From Amborella trichopoda (lineage: Eukaryota; Streptophyta; Magnoliopsida; Amborellales; Amborellaceae), in NCBI RefSeq assembly GCF_000471905.2, contig NW_006498507.1:7288763-7352762 (forward strand): a stretch of 64,000 nucleotides of DNA, written 5' to 3'. The notes beneath the pieces are model-generated. The model was given only the letters and a program-made list of their open reading frames with translations, did not search any database and had not been told where the DNA came from. A program made the translations under genes and the position numbers. Shown one piece after another: positions 23,701 through 36,300 of the stretch (within the stretch, counting starts at the first letter, position 1; the number at the start of each line of letters is the position of its first letter).

Positions 23701-24356
23701 GTGTGGTTGGCTAGCTTAGGACATTGTTGCAGATGTTGCACTTATTGGAATTGTATGACATTGCTCAGATTTAATTCTCCGCCTGATAAGGGGCCCTAAC
23801 ATCTTCTTCATCGCAACTTTAATTTATACCCCAATTTTTTTGATAAAAAGGTTACACCTAATCTTTATTTGCCGATCAGTATACTACTACTTGATGGAGC
23901 AGAATGACAGACCAAGATTCATGCAGCCTTATCCCAATTAGTTGGGAAAAGGCTCTGATGATGATGATACATGTAGAAATTAAGGGTTGGAGTTGCGTTT
24001 GTGATTGTATGGGGGTGAATTGTGAAGATTTGTAAATATTTATCTTGTGATTAGTGTCTCTTGTTATTTTTCTCTCCGGGTATTTCAAGAACTTTGTCCT
24101 AGTATATTTGAATACAAGCCTTAACTCTTCATTGTTGATTTGTTGATGCCAATTATGTTACTCTTTGGATAAACCATTTGAGTTGCACTTATTGTTTTTT
24201 ACTTGTAATTTTTAGGTGTTTACAACAGTGGAGGAATCTGAGTTGGCTGCATATATCCCATCTTCAAATGTTAAGCTCAAACTTTACAATCATGTAGACA
24301 TTCCATGTTATCTATCTTCATCCATATTTGCCCGTCTGCAGGATTTGAAATTGAAG
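20745..24356 (+). CDS. DCL2: DCL2 exons 1-7: helicase ATP-binding domain
   Basis: Exons: 20745-20854, 20967-21144, 21261-21374, 22246-22380, 22565-22646, 22955-23019 and 24216-24356 (residues 1-275). The Walker A motif TGAGKT is at residues 57-62 in exon 2, after the Q-motif-like [10 protein letters not shown]. The DECH box is at 163-166 in exon 4 and the MTAS motif at 198-201 in exon 5. All junctions are GT-AG. Residues 1-36 form a Ser-rich, poorly conserved N-terminus. This domain binds ATP and helps to feed dsRNA into the enzyme. Confidence 0.95.
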
Positions 24357-27300
24357 GTATTTATTTGACTTTTTTTCTTTTTTATGGTCATTACTTGGTT
24401 GCTTGTTTTGTAGTTATTTTTTCACTTTTTCATGAAGGTGATTGACCTTTGCATCATTTGATCTTTAAATGGATCCAAATCAAATTTGGCAACGCCAGCT
24501 TAGCTAGGGACTTTAGAATCTTCTGACCTTGAAGGATGAATTCGAGATTGTGTGGAATTTACAAAATTGGGCATGGAATGAATTTTCCTTGAGGAACCAA
24601 ATGATTTTTTCATTAAGTTATGTAAATAGGATATAGTGAGAAGCATAGTGAGAAGCATGAATGAGTATTTGATAGCCTCATGATTTGACAAGTGGAATGT
24701 GTCCCCCATTCATTTGTTTCTTTGTTAGAAACACGAGTCTTGGACTCTGATGATCAGTTATTGCCAATATTTATTTGAATGGTCTTGCCAGGGATTGACT
24801 TGTGATTTCATCCTTTTGAATTTAAGCATTGGATAGTGCCTAATGTTGGTAAAATGCTATCTAAAAATAACATGTATGGAGCTATGTCGATTGCATGTTT
24901 GTTTTGCATATTGTTATTTTTCATGATCCCTTTTGTGATGAGTCAGGTGTGTGACCTTTAAAGTTTTTCTGGTATTCTATACACACATACTTGTGAATTA
25001 GAAATTTTATACGTCACTTTCGTTATGTGAACCAGTCGGATTTGATTTTGACATGATGTCAATATGTAGATGCCAAGTTTGGGAGAATGAAACCTTGTCC
25101 TGTGTGAAGGTTGGATTTTTTTGTGCTTTTAATATTTTTTAACCTTCCCTACTTGGTTAAAGTTACCTTATCTTGACGTGTCGGACATGTTTAAATTAAA
25201 CTGTGCTTAAATTAGACTCATTACCTTCTACTGGTAGTCTGGTAATACCACTAGTGTTTTCTATTACTTGGAACATTTAAACTTCATATAATGACACTTT
25301 ATTTTATGTACAATAGAAGCTTCAACTAGGTGTGGCATCAAGAAATGATAGAATTCAAAATGAATGCATTCGAGGGAACTTAGGTGTGGTTTCAATAGAT
25401 AATATGATGAGGGAAAGTAGACTTAGGTGGGCAGGCCACGTGTAGTGTAGACCTAATACAACATTGGTTAGGAGGTACGATTTGGTTCAAGTGGAAGCTC
25501 TAAAGGGCACAGGGAAGCCCCAAAAGACATGGATGGAATTACTGAGAAAAAATATGGGGCTTTATAGTCTTACTGAGGGTATGGCCTTTGATAAAGTAGT
25601 ATGGATGAATAAAATTCATATAGCTGACCCTAAATAGTTGGAATACGGCTCCGGTGATGATGGGGAGCTTCAACTAAATAAAGAGAGCATGGATTTTGTT
25701 CCAATCTCATGATCTATGGCATAATCTAACATTGGGAGGTGATTAAGAATATCAATTTGTTCTGTAGTCAAAGTAAATGTTGGTCTTCTTTATTTTTCTT
25801 ATTGATTGTTCGGTCTATATATTGTGTTTAGTCAGTGAATTATCATGACCTTTTTAAGTTTAGTACAAAGTTGTTATGACCAGAGGAGGTCGAAGTGGTG
25901 AGGGTGCTAGTTCAGTTGAACTTGTCAAACCGGTCAAAACGTAAACCATAAAAATAAAATTTCCAAAAGTAAATGCTAAAATATAATAGTAATCCCTAAT
26001 TTAACCTCAACTACTTGGCAATGTTAAAGCTACCCATGCTCATAGTAAGAAGCCAAGGCACATCGTCAAATATTTAAAAGACTCTGCCATGAGTCATTGT
26101 GAACATACGATAGGGCGCGATTAAATCGTGATGACTGGGATGCAATAGCTACTTGAGGACGTGTACGAGAATAAAAAGGCAATCGCACGGATTTCGCCCC
26201 GACCTTGCTTGCCCCTTCCCCAGAAGCCGTACAACCCACCCTTCCTTTGTTGTTGGTGAGAGCCTACTAGACCGATCGCCCTCCTCTCAGCAGTGCCCGA
26301 ACTTATACCTTACTTACCCCCCGCTCCAAGTAGGGCAATCGCCTCGAACGGAGCAGACTTTAGTTCTTTGCCAGGTCGGGACATTCAATGAGGAGAAAGG
26401 GGAGCCAGACGCCTCATGATTTACCATACTCTACATTCACTATAAAGTAAGGGAAGTGCAGTCACTCACTTTTTTAATGGTCTACCCAACAATGGTGGTG
26501 AATTATAGTGTGGAACACTAGAAAGTTTTGCCTCCCATGCTCTGGGTCTCATAATTAACAATAGTGGGTGGATATGCCGAATGTGCTTCCAAAAATAAAT
26601 GGAGTTCATAGGTTTGATGATGGTCCACATATTCATTGCCAATTTTTTATGATAAAGCAACTAGCCATGGCCATGAGTGAGCATTTGGTGACTAAAGCAC
26701 GCTAAAGCCATGAGAGAGAGATAGAGGAAGAATAATATTTCATTAAAAAATGATAAAAAGACTAGCCATGGTCATGAGTGATCATTTGGTAACTTAAGTG
26801 CATTAAAGCCATGAGGGAGAGATAGAGGAAGAATAATATTACATTAAAAAAAAAGCAAAAATATGAGAATATGAGAGAGAGAGAAGAAGGGAACCTCTAT
26901 AACAAAGAAAGAGAAACTTAAGAAGTTCCATGATCAAACAATTGTACCCCTCTCGTCATCCTCAAGCTCTTCCCTCTTTTTTGGCTCCAAGTTTTATTTT
27001 TATGTAATCTTTTTTCTAAATTGAACCTTCCCATCTTTTTCTAATCAAATGGGTGTTGAATTGGACTTTACTTGGGGCTTGAAAACTTCGAATGGAATCA
27101 GTGTTTGAAACCACTACTCTGGGTGAGTACTCGGGCCATTTCCGATCCGAGTACTCGACTCGAGTAGTGCTGAGTACTCTAGCAGGAAAAACAATAGGTT
27201 AAAAATTATAAAAAAAATAGGAAATGTATATTTGAAGTAAAATTAAGCAAAACACATCAAAATGAGGTTAAAAAGTAGTAAAATAATATATTTTAAAAAT

Positions 27301-30300
27301 CAATTTGTGAATGGGGGTATTTTCGAAATAATCCAAAAAAGATGGGACAATGTAAAAATAAGTATTTATGGCCAAAACACATTCCAATCTTTGCCAAAAT
27401 GATAGAAAACATAAAAAACATATCTATTTTTTTTTTTGAAGAAGTTAACATTGTATTAAAAGTTATGGAGTACACATAGTGATACTAGTGAACACACAAG
27501 TAAATCCTTTGAGGAGGGATAAAGTAAACCTCTGTGGTTAGTTGTAGTACAATGGGTACACTTGAAAGACACTAACCATAGGCTTAACATGGATGGATTG
27601 GGGTGTTTTACAAGTGTTTTGGCCTCAAAGAGGCAAGCTAGCATTAAAAGGATAGACCGAAGAGATATGAGGCAAAGACAAGCCGATCGGGAGGTCTTCC
27701 AGGCTTATGTAGCAGCTGTGGGTTGCATGTTGGCTTCCTCCTTAGCTAGACGGTCCTCCAATGCGTTTGATTCTTGCCAAATATGCGTCCATGAGATGGG
27801 AATATCCCTGTAGATGTGAGAAATCTCATAAAAAGTCGTAGAGAGGTACCATGGGGGGGAGACAAGCCCTGTAGCCCAAGAGACCATATTGCATGCATCC
27901 CCTTCCACCAGAAGTGGTTGACTCCACGCAAGATCAAAAAGTTTGATACCAGTGAGCAAGGTGAGAGATTCTGCTAGTTGTGAATTGGCATGAGCTATGT
28001 GACTTGAGAATTGTCCCAAGATGTTTCCTAGGTGGTCTCTGAGCACCCCTCTACCCAGAGGGGCCGGGATTTTCGAGCGAGCAGCTGTCAAAGTTGAACT
28101 TAATTGCACCCGATGGAGGGGGGACCAGTCCCTAAGGCGTGGGGGTTGAGAGTAGTGAAGCATCAGTAATTGTTGCCAATTGGCAAGGAAAATAGAAGAA
28201 GGAAGAGCTTGAAGGCCTTATGATTGATGGTCTACAAAATCATGAGTATGTGGATTTTATGGAACGGGGCAGGATTATCGCAATGGACCCCTCTGAAGAG
28301 TCTAGAATTCCTTTCTTTCCATAGAGTTCAAATCGTTGCCTCTGTCGCTGCCTTCCATAAAAGCCTCCCAGGTTTGGCCCACGGGAGGCTGGGAGGCTGT
28401 TGCTAAGTTAAAAAGCCCGGGGATGGAAGCCGGTATGACCCAGGTTAGGCCAAAAAGTTTGAGGAGTTTGGTCCACTGGTAAAGAGCAACATCGCAGTGG
28501 ATAAACAGGTGGGAGTGGGTCTCTTCTTCTTTATAGCAGAGAACGCAACGATTTGGTAAAGCGAAGCCTCTTCGCCTGAGTTGGTCAACCGTTAACGCTT
28601 TTCCTCCACAAGCGATCCAGTTAAATGCTTGCACTTTTGGTGTGCTATTGATGACCATACCTTGAACGTTACCTGGGGGGGAGAGCGGTGAAATGGTAGC
28701 AAGCTCCTGTAGAAAGAGGCCACTGAGAACGAGTCTGATGGCTCTGGCTTCCATATGATCCCATTCGGCCCTGACAGTGGGAAGAAGTAGTCATTGAGCA
28801 AGGCCGAGAGGTAAATGAAATCCAGCATTTTGGCAGCAGAAAGAGACCTTCTGAAAGAAGGATTCCATACTCTTCTTATACCTATCAGCTGTAGCTCTTC
28901 TGAGATCCAGGCTAGCGGGTTAGTGGTGAGTGAATACAAGGAAGGAAAGCGATCCCTGAGAGGGGAGTGGCCCATCCAGAGGTCGGACCAAAATCGAATC
29001 TTGCTGCCTAACCTCGGGAGGAATCTGATGTATAGTTTGAAGGTGGACAACACCAACAAGAATGATTTCCAGGCTCCCGAGGGTCTACTGTGGGGCCTCC
29101 CATCCGGTAGCCAGATTTCAGGGGCAATTCTATATTTATGTCGGAGCACTTGTGACCAAAGCTGATTAGGGGAGTTCGCCAAGCGCCACCACCATTTACC
29201 TAGGAGAGCCATATTTTGCTTTCGCAGGGAGCGAATCCTTAGTCCGCCTCGAGTCTTCGGTCGGCAGACGTTTCCCAAGAAACGAGGTGGAAAACATAGA
29301 AAACATATCACAAATAAATTCCTTATTTTTTGGGATTTTTATGATTTTTTTAATTCCTTTTAATATCCTCGATGGGACACGTAACTCGGGGAAACTTGGG
29401 TTGCGAGCCTGAGTACTCGGCTTAACATCATTGGTTTAGTGTGGATGCCTATATCTTTGTATATAGCTGTATGTTGTCTTGCATTGTTTAAAAATCTTAC
29501 TCTTCCATTTTTTTGTTTTTGTTTTATACTGTACTTGCTGATTGTTTTGTTATTGTTCTATTTCCTCTTTGATAGCATACTTGCGATTTGGATGGGGTTC
29601 CTGCTAATGGATATGTCAATGATAGTGTAAGGCGAAAGATAGCGAGGCTCCATGACACCTTTCTTTTCTGCATACAAGAATTGGGTGTTTGGTTGGCAGC
29701 GAAGGTGTAGTTTATTTCTGATCATGATCTCTTGATATGCTCCTTATATGTTTTAAGTGCCAAGGAAGTGGAACTGATGATTTTTGTTTTGAATGGCAGG
29801 CTGCAGAGTCTTTGTCAACCAATGAAACTGAAATTTTCCTTTTTGATTGGATGAACGATGAAGTCAACAAGAACACCGTGAGAAGTTTCAGCCAGGATGT
29901 TCTGGAGATGCTATCGGAATATATCCCAACCGGTAATTGTATTTCAACTATTCCTCTACTTGGCTGTCTTTGATATTTCTGTGACTCCAAGTGAAGCCTG
30001 TGCATTATGTGGATAATTTTGAAGCAGAATTTGTTGTGTTGGATGGCCTACTTTCTTCTGATGTGAGTCTTCCCTTCAGTCTTTGTGTACAGCTTGTCAA
30101 AATAAAGTGTTTAACCTCTTTATTTTGTTGGTTTCTTTTATTTTATCTTGCAACAGTGGATGATGCTTTGGTGGTTTATGTTCAATTGTTATCGTAGGTG
30201 GTTTGACCTTGAATTATGTGAAGAGATTTCTTTGTTAATGTGGACCTTGTTTTCAGCACTAAGAAAAAAAAACATCTACCTTTTTATAGTATTATTTGTG

Positions 30301-33300
30301 TAGGTGAATTATGGCATATCGGCAGTAATCTCAAAGCTGATTTAGATGCTGGACTTTTGAGTGGAAAGGTCCATTGCCTCATTCAATCACTTATGGAATA
30401 CAGGTTTGTACTGAACTACTCTCTTTTTTATTTATTTATTGTGCTCTTTTTGTTGTTGGTTTCATCACAAATACTCTTTTTTTTATTGTTGCAATCGTCT
30501 ATCTGTGAGTCGGTATCTGGAATCTAAGATCCTTGTATCTTCTTGGTTGTGGATCATGAAATACTCTATGGTCTATGGTGGGGAAAAATGTTAATATTGT
30601 TTGAAACCAGTGAATAAAAATCATTTTCAACTTGGAAAGACTCGCAAAGTCAACTAGACTTGGACAGGTTGAGTTATAAAAAATAAAATTCAGGTATACC
30701 CTATGCACACACACATGCACACACAGCCTCTCACTTATATGCTATTCCCAAGGTGGCCGTGCAGTTCTAGAACTTGGTCTATGACCAGGGTTCGAATCCC
30801 AGCGTGGACACTTTATTTTCTACGCTCTTCAAAGAATGTCCTAAAAACTTGTATGTGTTTTATGGAGTTTAACTGTTTGAATTGGTTATTCAATCTGGGT
30901 TCAGTAGGGACTGAGTTGATCGCTCTGTCTGTGTTTTTAAATACTATTAAAAATGAAGCTGTTTTCTTTTGTTGGTAAATTCTGCAGCTTGGATCATTTT
31001 GAATGAAAATTTTGCTCTTGCTATGCTTGGTACCCTAAATGTGCATGTTTACATGTTATGGGAGATCCATATTATAGTCTTTGAAGTTCTCTTTGGATAT
31101 TTTGGTATTGATGTATATAAGCACTCCATTGTTTTACCTATTTTCTCTTCCTTAGTGGTGTTTCACATTGTGTTAGTAGTTGGGAGGCATGGAGTATTAT
31201 GGGGCCCGTGTTGCTTTATAAGTCTCAGTTGAATAGTCAACCTGGTGCTTCATTTCTTTTATGCTCATACATCAACCTTGCAAGTTTTCCAATTTTATTT
31301 AAAACTCACTTAAATCAACTCAGACAAATTCTTCCGCAACTTGATTTTTCTAAGCATACTTGATCCTCGTATTTTAAGTTGGTTGAGTTTTCCATCAACT
31401 CGATTTTTTTTATTTTTTTTTTAAGTTCTTAGGTGGAATTGATACTTGAAAATTTATTAGTCCAAATTTTTGAAGCCTTCAATTCATTCATGTTCAAATA
31501 TGTTGATCCTTAGAATTAATTATAAGCTTATTGTAATTCCATTGTATTTGAGTGACTTAGGCCCCATTGGATTGACCAAATTTTCGTAATAGGGCATTTT
31601 CCCCCTCTACCCATTTAGGAAAATGGCACACCCTAGTCAGCTCCTATATTTATGGGTGACGGGCTTTCGGAACCCCGCTTATCAAAGGATGTCGTCAAAA
31701 TGCTCATTGCCCTTAAACAAATGTTTTCTTTGTTGACAAATTACCATTTATTCAATAGACATTTTGAGCTGTCCAAATGGGGCCTCAGTGTGCATAGTTC
31801 TGGATTGGCTGGATCATGATCCTCCTACTTAATACAATGGTATGATCTGAAATATCATATGAGAGATGTGGACTTGTGATGCATTCATTCAAACATGAGG
31901 CCTTCTGGAAGATTTGTTTGTCCTTTGGAGGTTTAAAAGGACTGGATAATTGGAATCTCAATGGTCTTTAGAGGGTTTGTGATGTGGCAGATGGACCCAT
32001 TAAATGACCATTACATAAAACATAGATTTGGGCCATGTTGCTTTCTTACTCTGGTAGATAGAAGAAACATTTGGGGTTGAGTTCTCATAATCAATATTAT
32101 GGGACTTGCAATATGATATACAGAGTCGGGTTCTAGGGCATGAAAATCCTTGAGCGTTTTGATTTCTGAAGTTTGGAAAGATGAGCACTGATATTACAGG
32201 TATTGTGCACAATGACATGGTGCACCTCTCAAGAAAACACAAATGACATTGATACAACTCCTAGGGTCATGGGAGGTATTGCGCACAATGACATGGTGCA
32301 CCTCTCAAGAAAACGCAAATGACATTGATACAACTCCAAGGGTCATGGGTATGGGCTCTAGGAAAAAGTGGTCAGGCAGGTGCCACAGCGTGACATCTAG
32401 TTCCATTTATTTAGAAAAAAAAAAAAAAACTAGGAAGGTTTTGGATACCAAGATGAAGCTTAACTACCCCTTTTCAAACCTTGAAAAAAATGGAGGAGAA
32501 AACTTGCTAGTCCAATTTCATCAGAACTTTCTGTCCCGAATTGCTGTCTTTCCTCACCAAAACCACCACGGAAACAAGGTGGTTTTCTGTTAGAGGATCT
32601 CTTGTTGGTTGATTTCTTTATCGCATCTCAGATCTGACCTCTTGTGGGTTAATCTCCAACCATCTATAAGCATTTTGCAGCTGTTAAATTCCCAAATCTG
32701 AGTTTTGATCACAAATCAAGCTTTTTTTTTTTTGGTGCTCACATCGATTAGACATGGCTTCTAAGAAGGGAAAGTGTCTTGATTGTAAAACTTGACGGGA
32801 AAAACTATCATGATTAGTGCTTTCATTTGCAGTTTTGGGTTTAAGGAAAGGGTTAGTGGGGGTATGTTGATGAAACTGATTCACAACCTACTCCATCCAA
32901 CCTCAGAAACCAACAATGGAAGGCAAACACTGCTTAGATTGTCTCATGGATCCTAAGTTCTATGGACACAAACATCTAAAGGTCAATGAGAGGGTTTTGC
33001 ACTGCAAAAGAAATGTGGGAATATCTGGGGAAGGTTTATAGAGAGGGAAGGTCAATTGAGTATGATATGTTACTTATAGAGAGGGGAGGAAGATTACCGA
33101 GGAAATTGTGTTGCATTTATGAACTAGTGGAAGGAATATGAATCTATGAGCAGTGTAGGAAAAATCGGGGTGTTCAAATTCTAACTGCCCCGTTCCGGTT
33201 TCAGCCAGTTATGGTGAATCAGCCGGGTATTTTAAAAATAATTCAAAACAATTATATAGAATCCCAAAAAATAAGGGATTGTGTTTGTAATGATTTTTTA

Positions 33301-36300
33301 ATGTTTTTCATCATTTTGGCAAAGATTGAAAATTGTTTTGGCCATTAATACTTATTCGAAAAATTTTATATAAGGTTGCAACTTTAAAATGTAGAATTAA
33401 GGATGCACCTCAAAAATCCATCGAAAAAGGTTGTTTGAATGTTGAAAACCCCTCTAATTGATTATGTCTACGTCAAGATGTATGAATATTAAAAAAAAGG
33501 AAAGATTTTTAGTTCCAAAAATAGTGCATCTTGCAACACGTTAGCTAGACTGTCCATTCAGATTTTCATATGTTTATAGATCTACTTGATTTTAATCATT
33601 TTTGGAGTTTAAAATTTTATAATTAGATACGAAAATAGATTTTCAGATAATCCTAAGAACTTTTTACACCAAAATTACATGTTATGATAAAATATGGAGG
33701 TGCGCCTTAATTGGATTGTTTAAGCTTGCAACCTTATAGAAACCGCACCCATACTTATTTTTACATTTTCCCATCTTTTTTAGAAAATTTCAAAAATACC
33801 CTTAGGCGCAAATCGATTATTTAAAATCCATTTTTTTCATTGATTTTGAACTTCATTTGGATGTGCTTTGTTTAATCATGCTTTAAATATACTTTTCATA
33901 TTTTATTAGATTTTTTCTATTTTTGTTTTTTTTAAACACTTTTTGGACCGCCTGGGGCTTGTTCGGTTAGGCTGGTTAAATTGGCCGGTTTACCGGTTAG
34001 TACCGAGTAACTGCTTCCTGTCCCATGTCCGGTTAACCGTTCCGGTTCGATTTTTCCTACACTGTCTATGAGTATGGAGGCTATAACACTTGTTGCATTG
34101 AAAGTTTGAAGTAGATAAATAATGAAAGGAAGATGATGCAGTTTATGAAGAAATTACGCCCAGAATATGAGATCATTCGAGCTAATATCTTGAATTCTGA
34201 AACACTACTATCATGGATGTTATTCTTAGTCAGTTACTTCGTGAGGAGATTAGAATTAAAGCACATGCCACCATTGAAAGGAAGAGGGATATAAAATTTG
34301 TCTTTGTTGCCCAACGAACTAGAGGAAAGCCATTATAAAAGAGCCAATCTTCATTGAAATGTTATGAACAATCTTCAAGAAGGCGGAGGCAGCCGCCTAG
34401 GTGGTGGGGGGTCTAGGCTGCTAAGGCAGCCTAGGCGGGCACCCAAACGCAAAGGTGGATACTGTTTTTTATTTATTTATTTGTTGTTGGATCCCCCAGA
34501 CGTCCCCCCATTTATTGTATATATTATATAATAATAATTACACATTAATACTATTTTTTGGTTTACCAATAAATTAATAATTAATATTACATGCAAAAAG
34601 CATTTTCATAGTTATTATTTTTGGGTTCCCAATAGATTAATTACTATTAGATGGAAAATTCATTTTTGATAAATTAGTAATTACGTATTTTTTTGGTTTC
34701 TCAATAAATTAATAATTAATGCTACATGCAAAAAGAATTTTTCATAGTTATTATTTTTGGGTTCCCAATAAATTAATTAGTATCATATGCAAAGGCATTT
34801 TCGATAAATTAGTAATTACGAATTAATATTATTTTTTTGGTTTTCCAATAAATTAATATATGTAAAAAGCATTTTTGTAGTTATTATTTTTTGGTTCCCA
34901 ATGAATTAATTACTATCACATGCCAAAGGCATTTTCGATAAATTAGTAATTACGAATTAATATTATTTTTTTGGTTTTCCAATAAATTAATATATGTAAA
35001 AAGCATTTTTGTAGTTATTATTTTTGGCCAATGAATTAATTACTATCACATGCCAAAGGCATTTTCGATAAATTAGTAATTACAAATTAATAATATTTTT
35101 TTGATTTCCCAATAAATTAATAATTAGTGCTACATGTAAAAAGCATTTTCGTGGTTATTATTTTGGGGTTCCCAATAAATTAATTATTATCTCATGCAAA
35201 AGGCATTTTTTGATAAATTAATAATTATGAATCAATATTATTTTTTTGATTTTCCAATAAATTAATAATTGATGCTACATGCAAAAAGTGTTTTCGATAA
35301 ATTAATAATTATGAATTAATACTATCTTTTGGTTTGTCAATAAATTAATAATTATTGTTACATGAAAATTACGAATTAATTATGATATTTTCAAGACGGT
35401 GCCTTGGGCGCCTAGCTTTTTACGCCTAATATAGTCCGCGTTGACCACGTCTAGGCGTTGTTTGAAAAATTCCGTTGAGGGGTCCGGGCAGCCGACTTTT
35501 TGTTCGTTGGTTATGAATGTAAAGATTATGGCCATACCGCATCCCATTGTAAGAAGAAATAGTTTTATGTTTATTGTAAACATCCTGGATGCATTATTGT
35601 TTGTCGCGACCATGTTAGATCTGAGGAAACTACTTAAAAGGCATCCTGAGACTTGATTATCTAAATGCAAATAAACTAGATGCTTTATTTTCTTCGAGTT
35701 CTTTGACTAATAAAGTGCGTGTTTTAAATTCTGTCATTAAATCTTATATTAGTTATTCATTGATAGAAGTGCTAGTTTGACCTTTCCTACTTGAGTAGAT
35801 ACTGCGACTACACCTTTTTAGTCTTATTCATAATGATGTGTGAGGGCCTACTTCGACTTTATCTAGAATGGGTGCAAGTATTTTGTTTTGTTTAATATGA
35901 TTATATACGTTATACCTGAACATGCTTTATGCACCATAAATCTTAAGTCTTCTCGCATTGCGAAAGTGATTTCCTATAATTTTTGAAAGCTCACGGGGAT
36001 CCAATGGCAGAAAATTTGCCCCAATACTCTAGAGCAAAAAGGCATAGCTGAGAAAAAAAATTGTCATATTCTAGATGTTGTTAGGACCCTCATGCATGAC
36101 TCTCATATTCTTCATAGGACCCTCATGCATGACTCCCATATTCTTCATACTTTTTGGGCCGAAGCTGCATCCACGGTTGTTTATCTCATAAATTGTCTCC
36201 TATCTCGATTTTGCATAACGAATCTCCATAATGTCCATTATTTCATGTTCATCTGATTATTCTCTTTTACATGTCTTTGGATTTGTTTATTTTGTTCATC

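Larger units (their letters stand above)
24357..29575 (+). other. DCL2 intron 7 (5219 bp), repeat-filled
   Basis: A GT-AG intron. In order it holds an RTE 3' fragment (25316-25665), a GC-rich block of possible organelle origin (about 26105-26420), a 101-bp tandem duplication (26660-26860), and a hAT-type element (27093-29426) carrying a LINE insertion (27425-29289). Confidence 0.9.

Noticed and set aside
26153-26419. An 88-residue gene in intron 7
   Set aside because: No known family, high-GC block, and its open frame is short enough to be chance.
28815-29165. 116-residue plus-strand frame
   Set aside because: It is the antisense of the LINE coding region on the minus strand.
30752-30810. 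A functional tRNA gene
   Set aside because: It has a perfect T-arm/B box but no acceptor stem, D-arm or anticodon arm that pair properly.
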